From NCBI GenBank assembly GCA_036821905.1, contig DAISIR010000005.1, forward strand, positions 113,219-177,218: 64,000 nucleotides of DNA, read 5' to 3'. The notes beneath the pieces were generated by a model. That model was not told the origin of the DNA and ran no database searches. It saw nothing but the letters and a program-made list of their open reading frames with translations. The translations under genes were made by a program, and so were the position numbers. Source of the DNA: Brooklawnia sp937867175. Its GTDB lineage: Bacteria; Actinomycetota; Actinomycetes; Propionibacteriales; Propionibacteriaceae. Position 1 is the first letter of the stretch; each line of letters begins with the position of its first letter. Positions 21,279 to 29,709 of the stretch are shown piece by piece.

Positions 21279-23036
21279 GTGCAACTCGGCATCATCCTGC
21301 TCGGTGCCGTCGGCTTCCTGGTGGTGGCCGAGCTCGCCGTCCCCCAGGGCTCCATGCCCCGCCCCGACCAGTGGCTTCCCGGCATCCGAAGAAGTGCCGG
21401 CCGTGCCCGCCGCTACTCGCAGCTGGTCGGTATCGCGTTCCGTCACCGCCTCATCCCGTTCAAGCCCAACACCGATCACACCAGCGCTGCCAGCGCAGAG
21501 CGGGCCTTGGCTGCCCGGGCGCTGAAGGCCGCACTGGAGGAGGCCGGTGGCGCCTTCGTCAAACTGGGCCAAGTGCTCTCGACCCGAGAGGACATCCTGC
21601 CCACCGAGTTCATTGAGGAGTTGGCCAAGCTGCAGCAACAGGTTCCTCCGATGCCCTGGGGACAGGCCGCCGCGGTCTTGTCGGCCGAGCTGGGCCACCC
21701 GATCGAGGAGGTCTTCAGCCAGATAGCTCACGATCCCGTTGCCGCTGCCTCCATCGGCCAAGTACACCTGGCCACGTTGGCGGACGGCGAGCGCGTCGCC
21801 GTGAAGATCCAGCGCGAGGGCATCATCCCGCTGGTGGAACGCGATGTCGACATCACGCGTCGTGTCGCCACCAAGCTTGCCGAGTCGACGGTCTGGGCCA
21901 GGCAGTTCGGCGTCCAGGAGCTGGCCGACAGTCTCGCGGAAAGCCTGATCGACGAGCTCGACTACCGTGTCGAGGCCTCGAACATCGCCGCGCTGGAAGC
22001 CGCCGTCGCCAGCCACGGCTCCGGGGAGCGTCTGCGTATCCCCAAGCTCCACCCCCGCCTGTCCAGCCGGCGTGTCTTGGTCATGGAGTTCCTGGTCGGC
22101 AGGACCCTCAGCGAACCGTCCGCCGTCGAGGGCCTCGATCAGGCCCGGCGGCAGGAGCTGGCGACGCTGCTGCTCCGCTCGGTACTGAACCAGATCATGG
22201 ACGACGGCGTGTTCCACTCCGACCTGCACCCCGGCAACGTGTTGATCACCCCGGACGCCGAGTTGGCGCTGCTCGACTTCGGCTCGGTCGGTCGCCTCGA
22301 CTCGGAGGTCCGTCGCCAGATCACCGACCTGCTGCTGGCCTTCTCGCGCACCGATTCACGGGCCTTCGCAGACGCGCTGCTCGCATTCGTGGACCTGCCC
22401 GACGATGTCGACGAGCGGGCCCTGCGCCTGGAGATCGGCGCCTTCCTGGCTCGTCACCTCGGCAGCGGCGCCAGCCTGGACGTGACTGCACTCATGCAGG
22501 TGATCGCCGTCCTGGCCAACCACCGGTTGGCGCTTCCGGCGCAGCTCACGGCGACTGCGCGTGCGCTGGGGACTGTCGAGGGAACCCTACGGGTACTCAG
22601 CCCCGCGTTCGATTTCGTTGCAGAGGCTTCCGGCTACGCCGACAAGCGTCTGAGTGACGCCCGCCGACCTGAGGCGCTCGCCCGCACGGTGGAGGATGAA
22701 CTCGTCGGCCTGGTCCCCTTGGTGAGACAATTGCCGCACCGGCTGGACCGGATCACCGGGTCACTGGCTGATGGCCGTCTGAGCGTCAACGTCCGGCTGC
22801 TTGCCGACCGCCGTGACCGTGACATCCTTCGGCAGTTCATCAACCTTGCTGCCATCACGTTCCTGGCTGGCGTGTTCGGCATCATGGCTGTGATGCTCCT
22901 GACCAGTCTGGCCGGCCCGATGCTCACCTCGACGCTCAGCCTGTTCGAGGTGTTCGGCTACATGCTTGTCTTGGTCTCCAGCGTGCTCACGCTGCGTGTG
23001 CTCTTCGAGGTCTTCGGCGGCAAGTTGCGCGCTTGA
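21279..23036 (+). CDS. ABC1/UbiB (AarF) family atypical kinase, apparently shortened at the N-terminus
   Basis: A 585-residue ABC1 kinase-like protein: KLGQ in AFVKLGQVLSTR, alanine-rich loop AAASIGQVH, catalytic lysine VAVKIQR, HSDLHPGNVL and DFGSVGR, and two C-terminal membrane segments. Relatives with N-terminal membrane segments are longer. Here the reading frame opens with a stop at about 21226, and the first start (GTG 21279) has no ribosome site. The ATG at 21354 is an alternative start. The 5' end may be lost; the kinase core is intact. Confidence 0.8.
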   Translation: MQLGIILLGAVGFLVVAELAVPQGSMPRPDQWLPGIRRSAGRARRYSQLVGIAFRHRLIPFKPNTDHTSAASAERALAARALKAALEEAGGAFVKLGQVLSTREDILPTEFIEELAKLQQQVPPMPWGQAAAVLSAELGHPIEEVFSQIAHDPVAAASIGQVHLATLADGERVAVKIQREGIIPLVERDVDITRRVATKLAESTVWARQFGVQELADSLAESLIDELDYRVEASNIAALEAAVASHGSGERLRIPKLHPRLSSRRVLVMEFLVGRTLSEPSAVEGLDQARRQELATLLLRSVLNQIMDDGVFHSDLHPGNVLITPDAELALLDFGSVGRLDSEVRRQITDLLLAFSRTDSRAFADALLAFVDLPDDVDERALRLEIGAFLARHLGSGASLDVTALMQVIAVLANHRLALPAQLTATARALGTVEGTLRVLSPAFDFVAEASGYADKRLSDARRPEALARTVEDELVGLVPLVRQLPHRLDRITGSLADGRLSVNVRLLADRRDRDILRQFINLAAITFLAGVFGIMAVMLLTSLAGPMLTSTLSLFEVFGYMLVLVSSVLTLRVLFEVFGGKLRA

Positions 23037-23552
23037 CTCGCCGGGGACCTTCGACGCGATGGGCAGAGTCTGGTTCCCCCAGACCAACGTGGGCCTGCCG
23101 ATCCGCCACGACGCCACACACCGTCTCCTCGTCCGCGGCTAGCGCGCCCCCTACCATCAGCCGCCTCACATCCCGTCGGCAGTGTGCCTGAGGACAACGG
23201 CTACGTCCCCCGGCCGCGCCAAGCGGCAAGCCCAGCTCTCCGTGATTCCCTGATCTGGGTACACCCACGGGTTCTGTAACCGGGTTCCGGGAGCTTTTCA
23301 GGCCGTGGCTGAGCGCTGTTCAGGGATTCCGGGGTCCGGCCTTCATCTCCGCAGCGACCCAATCCGACACTGCCACGCCGCCGGTCAAGTTGACCCATGA
23401 TCAGAGGCGTCGACAGTCGTTTCAGTCTGGGACACCACCTGGACCTTGGTGAAGATGCTGCTGAGGCGCCGGGGCGTCCGTCTTCTAGCTGAAGGGTCTG
23501 CGCGCTGTCTATCTGGCGACTGCTGCGGCCCGCGGCAACCAATCGGAGCACT
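23037..23552. other. Gene-free stretch with decayed mobile DNA
   Basis: This 516-bp stretch holds no convincing gene. On the minus strand at about 23490-23570 a short frame reads KYGEVLRLVAAGRSSRQI, which resembles the N-terminus of IS21-type IstA transposases and then degenerates. The middle contains an 80-nt hairpin sequence related to the repeats at 39 kb. Remnants of an insertion event are the best reading. Confidence 0.35.
23247..23326 (-). repeat. Diverged copy of the 80-nt hairpin repeat
   Basis: About 68 of 80 positions match the hairpin unit at 39181-39260, with the same total length. The outer stem TCCCTGA/TCAGGGA is intact; the inner arms keep CCACGG/CCGTGG. Confidence 0.7.
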
Positions 23553-25211
23553 TCACCGTACTTGAGGCGAGGCCGCACCCGCGGCGCGTCGCAGTCGCCA
23601 GGCACCGGCAAGCCCCAGCAACAGGAATGCGGTGGCGATCAGGAGCGCCCACCTGGTGGCGTCGGTGAAGCCCGTGACCAGGGCGTCCACGGTGGCGGCG
23701 GTCTGGTCCCCCAGGGGGCTGGCCGCCCCTTGGGCGCGCAGTTGGGCGATGGTGGTGCCGGCCGATTGCCGGGTCGCCTCGGCCAGCTGGTCAGCGGCCT
23801 GCCCGGTGATCCCGGCGGCGGTGAGCGCCGCGGGCAGCGTGATGGCCAGCGCCACGGCCAGCGTGGCTCCGGAGAACGCGGTGCCCAGCGCCGAGCCGAT
23901 CTGCCGGACGGTGCTCTGGGTCGCCGATCCCTGACCGGAGATGCCCACCGGGACGTCGCGGAGCACGGTCCCGGTCAGCTGGGCGGACGCCAGGCCCAGA
24001 CCCAGGCCATAGACGACCAAGGGGAGCGCGATCTGCCAGCCGGGGGTGGCTCCCTGGATGAGCAGCGCCAGGGTGACCACACCGATGACCTCCAGGCTCA
24101 GGCCGATCAGCACGGTCCCTGGTGAGCCGAACTTCGCAGCCAGATGCCGGGCTGCCGCCCCCGACAGGAAGGCTCCGAACGCCATGCCGGCCAGCACCAG
24201 GCCGGCACCCATGACGTCAAGTCCCAAGGCGTTGATGAGGTACAGCGGCAGCACGAAGAGGATGGCGAACTCCCCCACCGCGACCATCGCCGCAGTCAGG
24301 TTCCCCCACGAGAACGTTGGCAGCAGGAACAGGCGGAGATCAAGCAGAGCTGAACGCTGCACCTTCTCCCGGTGTCGTTCCCAGACGACGAACAAGACGA
24401 GCGCCACGGCGGCGACCCCCAGCGCGACCGGGACCGCCGAGACCACCGCGTCCTGCGGCCAGTTCCAGCCGAACATCGAAAGTTCCCCCTTCGGCGTCCA
24501 CCACCCGAGGTCCGGCCCCTCGATCACGGCGAAGACAAGGGCGCCGAACCCGATCGCGCTCAGCAGGGCGCCATCGACATCCGCACCGGGGCGGCGTTCG
24601 TCTCCGCGCGTCTCCGGAACGGTGAGGATCGCCCCGACGATGACCAGCGCACCCAAGGGCAGGTTGACCAGGAAGATCCAGTGCCAGGACGCCCACTGGG
24701 TCAGCGCGCCACCGGCGAGCGGTCCGATGGCCGCCGCGCCCGAGATCACCGCACCCCACACCCCGAAGGCAGCGGCCCGGTACCTGCCGCGAAAGACGGC
24801 GTTCACCGTCGACAGTGTGGAAGGCATGATGAAGGCCGCCCCGACCGCCTGCACCGCGCGGGCGCCGATGAGCGACCCCGACGCGTCGGCGGCAGCTGCG
24901 AGGAGGCTGCCGCCGACGAAGACGACAAGCCCGAACAGGAACATGCGTTTGCGGCCCCAACGGTCGGCCAGGCGTCCGGTCGACAGCAGCAGCGCGGCCA
25001 GGACGACCGCGTACAGGCTGTTCACCCATTGCGCGTCGGTGAGATTGAGTCCGAGATCGCTGATGATCGTCGGCAGGGCGACGCCGACGATCGTGCCGTC
25101 GAGCACGATCAGGCCGAGCCCGACCGCCAGGACGGCAAGTCCGAGCCATTCGCGTCTGGTAGGCACCGGCTCGGTTAGAGCGGCGGGTGCGGGGTTGGCG
25201 GGCATGTTCAC
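23553..25211 (-). CDS. MFS drug exporter, DHA2 family (14 TM)
   Basis: A 552-residue major facilitator of the EmrB/QacA type. Motif A GRLADRWGRKRMF follows TM2 (about residue 85), motif C-like GPLAGGALTQWASWHWIFLVN is in TM5, and about 14 membrane segments are seen in all. It is expected to export drugs or other amphiphiles by proton antiport. The GTG at 25209-25211 follows a GAAAGG; the ATG two codons on is also possible. It is divergent from the DUF2871/two-component operon. Confidence 0.9.
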   Translation of the reverse strand: MNMPANPAPAALTEPVPTRREWLGLAVLAVGLGLIVLDGTIVGVALPTIISDLGLNLTDAQWVNSLYAVVLAALLLSTGRLADRWGRKRMFLFGLVVFVGGSLLAAAADASGSLIGARAVQAVGAAFIMPSTLSTVNAVFRGRYRAAAFGVWGAVISGAAAIGPLAGGALTQWASWHWIFLVNLPLGALVIVGAILTVPETRGDERRPGADVDGALLSAIGFGALVFAVIEGPDLGWWTPKGELSMFGWNWPQDAVVSAVPVALGVAAVALVLFVVWERHREKVQRSALLDLRLFLLPTFSWGNLTAAMVAVGEFAILFVLPLYLINALGLDVMGAGLVLAGMAFGAFLSGAAARHLAAKFGSPGTVLIGLSLEVIGVVTLALLIQGATPGWQIALPLVVYGLGLGLASAQLTGTVLRDVPVGISGQGSATQSTVRQIGSALGTAFSGATLAVALAITLPAALTAAGITGQAADQLAEATRQSAGTTIAQLRAQGAASPLGDQTAATVDALVTGFTDATRWALLIATAFLLLGLAGAWRLRRAAGAASPQVR

Positions 25212-25416
25212 GAATGGGCCTTTCGGTGGCTGTTCAGCGGAGGACTATGGCAGCGATCAGCATGTCTTCAGCCTCTCTCCGGACGAGGCGCTGGCCATCG
25301 CGCTCGAGGTGGGTCGGGCATCCATCAAATGGTTGAGTCGGGTCTGGCCGTCTGTCCGATGGCTGGCAGCAGCGCGGCTGGTTGGGTGGTGAGCAACATA
25401 CGATCGAAAGGAAACC

Positions 25417-25905
25417 GTGACCACCACCGCAACAACCCCTACCGCTGCCTCGGTTCGACTGCGTGCCTCGACCGCACTGGAACGACGCCTCGGCCTGGCC
25501 GCCGGCGGCTATACGGGCCTCGGGCTGCTCGCTGGGCTGTTCTACCGCACCCTGACCCACAGCCGGGACTTCACCGGCCCCACCACGCTGTCGCTGGGCC
25601 ACACACACTTCCTGGCGCTCGGCATGCTCGTCTTCTTGGTGGTACTGGCCTTGGAGCGGCTGTTCGGCCTGTCGCAGTCAAGCTGGTTCCGCTGGTTCGA
25701 GCCCCTTTGTCATGCCGGACTGCTCATCACCGCCGGGGCGCTGATCGTCCGCGGCATACTGCAGGTGGTCGCCACCGATCCGACTTCGATGGCATTCGCT
25801 GGTGTCGCCGGGCTCGGCCACATCCTGCTGACCGCGGCCGTCCTCGTGCTCTTCCTGGCCCTGCGCAGCGCCTTGACCAACGGCAACCCCACCTTGGAGC
25901 GGTAA
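25417..25905 (+). CDS. DUF2871 membrane protein
   Basis: A 162-residue protein with four predicted membrane helices (start about residue 27) and the histidine-bearing GHTHFLALGM typical of DUF2871. The function is unknown. A GTG start follows AAAGGAAACC. Twelve nt separate it from the histidine kinase gene, so it is probably co-expressed with the two-component system. Confidence 0.8.
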   Translation: MTTTATTPTAASVRLRASTALERRLGLAAGGYTGLGLLAGLFYRTLTHSRDFTGPTTLSLGHTHFLALGMLVFLVVLALERLFGLSQSSWFRWFEPLCHAGLLITAGALIVRGILQVVATDPTSMAFAGVAGLGHILLTAAVLVLFLALRSALTNGNPTLER

Positions 25906-25916
25906 CGTGGTGGCCG

Positions 25917-27116
25917 ATGACGACCGCCACGGAGCACGCGCCGTCACCCGCAGCGAAGGCGCTGCGGGTGAGCCAGCACGTGCTGTTCGCGATCCTGTTC
26001 GTGGTCGGCGTGGCGCAGACGATCGCCGAGGGACGGTTCACCGGTCTGGGGCTTGCCGCGGCAGTAGCGCTTGCACTTTGGTATCCGGTGGGCGCCTGGT
26101 TGGCTGGACGCGGCACGCCCCGCCGCCGGGGCTGGGCTTGGTTCGGCGTCCTTGCCGGGTTGTGGCTGGTGACCGTCGTGCAAGCGCCATCGTTCGCCTG
26201 GCTGGTCTTCAGCCTGTGTCTGGTCGGCCTGCACCTGCTGCCGACGGCGGCGGGGCTGGCATGCGTGGGGGTGCTCACCGCCATCTCCATCGTCGCGCTG
26301 TGGTCTTCAGCCACCAGCGCGGTGGCGGTGGTGCTCGGGCCGGTCGTGGGCGCCTTGGTGGCGATCGGCATGACGGCAGGAGACCGCATGATCCTCGCCG
26401 AATCTGCTGAGCGGGGCCGCCTGCTGGCCGAGCTCAGGTCGGCCCAGGCTGATCTTGTCGCCGTGCAGGCGGAGTTGGCCACCGTGCAGCGTGAGACGGG
26501 CGCCCTGGGAGAGCGTTCGCGCCTGGCCCGCGACATCCATGACACGCTCGCGCAGGGGTACAGCTCGATCCTGCTGCTGGCCCGAGCCGGCATCGCCCGT
26601 GGGGCGAGCGAGGCCGGCCTGCTCGGCCAGATCGAGGCCACCGCCGCGGAGAACCTCGTCGAGGCCCGACGCGTCGTCCATGCGCTGGCGCCCGCCCAAC
26701 TCGAGGACGCACCACTGCCGGCCGCCGTTCGGCGGCTGCTGGACCGGTTGTCTGCCGAGACCGGCCTGCGCGCCGACCTGGAGGTGGTCGGTGACCCACG
26801 CCTGGCCTCCACCGAGGTCGATGTGGCCGTCTTGCGGCTGGTGCAGGGCGCGCTGGCCAACGTGCGGCAGCACGCGGCGGCCTCCCGGGTCGTGGTCTCG
26901 CTGTCCTACGAGCCCGGAGAGTTGCTCGTCGATGTGGTCGACGACGGACGGGGCTTCGACCCCTCCTTGGTCGGGCCGGTGACCGATGCCGGCGGCTTCG
27001 GCCTGCGGGCCATGCATGAGCGGCTGGCGGCCCTTGGGGGGACGCTCTCGATCGAATCCGCACCTGGTGAGGGCACCGCGATCGCGGCGTCCCTGCCGTT
27101 GGAAGGGGGAACATGA
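25917..27116 (+). CDS. NarL-type sensor histidine kinase
   Basis: A 399-residue kinase with about six N-terminal membrane segments (residues 15-155), a coiled coil (about 160-195), a HisKA_3 phosphoacceptor (RLARDIHDTLAQGYSSI, His about residue 208) and a HATPase with DDGRGFD and GFGLRAMHERLAALGG. The small sensor region lacks an extracellular domain, so it probably senses membrane stress or a lipophilic compound. The stop overlaps the response regulator start (ATGA). With the divergent MFS exporter it may form a drug-response unit. Confidence 0.92.
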   Translation: MTTATEHAPSPAAKALRVSQHVLFAILFVVGVAQTIAEGRFTGLGLAAAVALALWYPVGAWLAGRGTPRRRGWAWFGVLAGLWLVTVVQAPSFAWLVFSLCLVGLHLLPTAAGLACVGVLTAISIVALWSSATSAVAVVLGPVVGALVAIGMTAGDRMILAESAERGRLLAELRSAQADLVAVQAELATVQRETGALGERSRLARDIHDTLAQGYSSILLLARAGIARGASEAGLLGQIEATAAENLVEARRVVHALAPAQLEDAPLPAAVRRLLDRLSAETGLRADLEVVGDPRLASTEVDVAVLRLVQGALANVRQHAAASRVVVSLSYEPGELLVDVVDDGRGFDPSLVGPVTDAGGFGLRAMHERLAALGGTLSIESAPGEGTAIAASLPLEGGT

Positions 27117-27730
27117 CCAGCGTTGTCGTGGTCGACGACCACCCCGTCGTGCGCGCCGGGCTCGTCGCGCTACTGTCGACCCGCCCCGGGGTGAGCGTGG
27201 TGGGCGAAGCCGCCTCACAGGCCGAGGCGCTGTCGGTGGTCGGACGCCAGAACCCCGATGTGGTGCTGATGGACCTGCAACTCGGCGCCGATGACGGCGT
27301 CACCACCACCCGCGCCCTGCGGGAACGCGACCCGAACGCGAAGGTGCTGATCCTGACCACCTACGATACCGACGCCGACATCGTCGCCGCCATTGAGGCT
27401 GGGGCCTGCGGCTACCTGCTCAAGGATGCCACCCCGGACGCCTTGGGCGCCGCCGTGGAGGCAGCCGCCCGCGGCGAGACTGTGTTCGCGCCCTCGGTCG
27501 CCGGACGCCTCGCACGCCGGGTCGTCGCGCCACCGAGCGAACTCACCGAACGCGAGCGCGAGGTCATCGCGCTGGTCGCGGACGGGCTGGCCAACCGCCA
27601 GATCGCGCGGCAACTGTTCTTGTCGGAGGCGACCGTCAAGACACACCTCGTCCACGTCTTCACCAAACTGGGCGTCGACAACCGGACTGCGGCGGTGGCC
27701 GCGGCCCGGGCGTCCGGGGTGATCCGCTAG
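27113..27730 (+). CDS. NarL/FixJ-family response regulator
   Basis: A 205-residue regulator. The receiver domain (1-120) has the acidic pair DD (8-9), phosphoacceptor Asp in VVLMDLQL (about residue 54) and conserved Lys in YLLKDATP. The LuxR-type HTH is at about 140-200 (LTEREREVIALVADGLANRQIA, VKTHLVHVFTKLGV). It is translationally coupled to the kinase and followed by a strong terminator. Confidence 0.95.
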   Translation: MTSVVVVDDHPVVRAGLVALLSTRPGVSVVGEAASQAEALSVVGRQNPDVVLMDLQLGADDGVTTTRALRERDPNAKVLILTTYDTDADIVAAIEAGACGYLLKDATPDALGAAVEAAARGETVFAPSVAGRLARRVVAPPSELTEREREVIALVADGLANRQIARQLFLSEATVKTHLVHVFTKLGVDNRTAAVAAARASGVIR

Positions 27731-27778
27731 AACCGCACCAACAGGCTGGGGCGGGGTGGAACCGGCGGGAGATGCAAC

Positions 27779-27814
27779 GGGGCAGGGACGCTGGCTGGCG
27801 TCCCTGCCCCTTTT
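27779..27814 (+). terminator. Rho-independent terminator
   Basis: A perfect 13-bp stem GGGGCAGGGACGC/GCGTCCCTGCCCC, a 6-nt loop and TTTT. It ends the response regulator operon and lies 15 bp before the convergent dapA-family gene. Confidence 0.92.
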
Positions 27815-27828
27815 GCGTTGCAACCGCA

Positions 27829-28731
27829 TCAGCGCATGTCGCGCTCGCCGCCCTCGGCCAGCACGCGGCGCAGTTCGTCCTCACCTTCGACCGCCAGGGT
27901 TGAGAACGGGGCCCGGCAAGGACCAACCGGCCAACCCAGCATGTTCGTGGCCAGCTTCACCACGGTGTTCGGGTTGCCGTGGCGGAAGACCGTCCTGAAT
28001 GGCCGGATGGAGTCCTGCAACACACGCGCACGGTCGATCTCGCCCTTGCTCCACTCGTCGAAGATGCCGACCATCGTCTCGGGGTAGACATTGGCCACAC
28101 CAGTGATCGATCCGGACGCTCCTGCCAGCAGGGCCCAAAGGATCAGGGAGTCATTGCCGCACAGGACGGCGAAGTCCTCACCGACCGGGACCCGAGCGAG
28201 GTACTGCAAGAGATTGTCGAAGTTGCCGGAGGAGTCCTTCACCCCGACGATGTTCGGCACTTGGGCGAGCTTCTCCAGCGTCGCCGGGCTGATGGAATTG
28301 CCAGTGCGCGCAGGGATGTTGTACAGGATGACCGGCAACGACACGGCATCAGCCACCCGGGCGAAGTAGGCGACCAGTTCGGTTTGTGATGCAGCGGCGA
28401 AGTATGGCGTGATGACGGAAAGCGCATCGGCACCGGCCGCTTCGGCGGCCTTCGCCAACAGAATGGCCTCTCGCGTGGTGACCGCACCTGCCCCGGCGTA
28501 GACCGGCACCGCGCCGGACACTTCGTCGATGACGATCTCGAGGACTTGCTGACGCTCGGCCGCGGTCATCGCATAGAACTCCCCGTTGGTGCCACCCGGG
28601 AAGATGCCGTGCGCCCCGGCATCGAGCATCCGGCGGGCGGTGGCCCGCACCCCCGCCTCATTGATCGATTCGTCTTCGTTGAACGCCGTCACCATTGCGG
28701 GAATGATGCCGCGGATCTCGTTGGTCTTCAT
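27829..28731 (-). CDS. DapA/NAL-family aldolase of the acid-sugar cluster
   Basis: A 300-residue TIM-barrel aldolase. The Schiff-base lysine is in GVKDSSG (about residue 163), the catalytic tyrosine in LYNIPARTG (about 136), and the GGTNGEF loop replaces the GTTGE of true dihydrodipicolinate synthases. It is the last gene behind a dehydrogenase and an Nramp-like carrier in a DeoR-controlled catabolic cluster, so a role on a 2-keto acid sugar rather than in lysine synthesis is inferred. Confidence 0.82.
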   Translation of the reverse strand: MKTNEIRGIIPAMVTAFNEDESINEAGVRATARRMLDAGAHGIFPGGTNGEFYAMTAAERQQVLEIVIDEVSGAVPVYAGAGAVTTREAILLAKAAEAAGADALSVITPYFAAASQTELVAYFARVADAVSLPVILYNIPARTGNSISPATLEKLAQVPNIVGVKDSSGNFDNLLQYLARVPVGEDFAVLCGNDSLILWALLAGASGSITGVANVYPETMVGIFDEWSKGEIDRARVLQDSIRPFRTVFRHGNPNTVVKLATNMLGWPVGPCRAPFSTLAVEGEDELRRVLAEGGERDMR

Positions 28732-28750
28732 GGATCTCCTCTGTCTCTTC

Positions 28751-29704
28751 TCAAGCTGTTACTTGGTGGCGCGGCACTTGGCCGTCGAGCACTGCGATGA
28801 TGTCGCTCACCACGCAGGTGCCCATCAGTTCATTGGCCCGATCGGTGAAGGCACCGATGTGCGGTGTCAAGACCACATTGGGCGCGGTCAACAGCGGGCT
28901 GCCGGTCGGCGGCTCGGTCGAGAAGGCATCTGCCCCATAACCGCCAAGGGCTCCCGATTCAAGCGCCTTGGCGATGGCGTGCTCGTCCACGAGGTCACCG
29001 CGCGCCGCATTGATCAACACTGCCCCGGGCTTGAGTCGTGCAAGCATGCCCTCATCCAGCAGCGGTCGGTCGCCGCCGCCGGGAAGATGGAGAGTCAGGA
29101 CGTCAGCTTCTACCACCAGTGCTTCGACCGAGCTGGCCTGCCTGACCCCTGCCGAGGCGAACGCGTCCGCGTCCAGATAGGGATCGTAGGCCACCACGTC
29201 CATCGAGAATCCGGCCGCTCGTGCAGCGACCTCACGGCCGATACGCCCGAAACCGCAGATCCCGATCGTTTTGCCGGCCAACTCAGGGCCGTGGAACCTG
29301 TCCCAGCGCCCGGCCAACAGTGAGAGGTGAGCATCGATGATGTGCCGTTGCACTGCCAGCAGCAATCCCATGACGAGATCCGCCACCGCGGAACTGTTGG
29401 TGCCGGGGGCATTGACGACCACGACCCCGGCCTGAGTGGCCGCCGCGACATCTATGTTGTCCACTCCCACGCCGTGCTTGGCGATGACCTTCAGGTTGGG
29501 TGCGGCAGCGATCACCGCGGCGTCCACATCGTCGAGGGCGACGATCAGTGCATCGGCGTTGCCCACCTCTGCCTGCAACTCGGCTGAGCTCAGGGGCGAC
29601 TTGGCCACCGGTCGTCGGGTGGTGATGCCGGCCTGCTCCAGCAATTGGCCGGGCTTGGTGGACCACTGGCCGAAACTCGGCGAGAGAACGAGTACCTCAG
29701 CCAT
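28751..29704 (-). CDS. D-2-hydroxyacid dehydrogenase (SerA-like) of the acid-sugar cluster
   Basis: A 317-residue NAD-dependent dehydrogenase. It has the Rossmann motif GICGFGRIG (about 147-155) and catalytic Arg, Glu and His in NAARGDLVDE, FSTEPP and LTPHIGAFT. It lacks the ACT regulatory domain of biosynthetic SerA, so it is probably catabolic. It starts 5 nt behind the Nramp-like gene. The substrate is unknown; a hydroxy-acid sugar is inferred from context. Confidence 0.85.
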   Translation of the reverse strand: MAEVLVLSPSFGQWSTKPGQLLEQAGITTRRPVAKSPLSSAELQAEVGNADALIVALDDVDAAVIAAAPNLKVIAKHGVGVDNIDVAAATQAGVVVVNAPGTNSSAVADLVMGLLLAVQRHIIDAHLSLLAGRWDRFHGPELAGKTIGICGFGRIGREVAARAAGFSMDVVAYDPYLDADAFASAGVRQASSVEALVVEADVLTLHLPGGGDRPLLDEGMLARLKPGAVLINAARGDLVDEHAIAKALESGALGGYGADAFSTEPPTGSPLLTAPNVVLTPHIGAFTDRANELMGTCVVSDIIAVLDGQVPRHQVTA

Positions 29705-29709
29705 CACGA

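Noticed and set aside
25329..25916. N-terminal extension of the histidine kinase through the DUF2871 gene
   Set aside because: The extension is Arg-rich with no membrane pattern, while the DUF2871 frame in the same DNA shows four clear helices. The kinase begins at 25917.
27829..28731. Assignment as biosynthetic dihydrodipicolinate synthase
   Set aside because: The GTTGE loop is changed and the gene is in a DeoR-controlled catabolic operon with no lysine genes.
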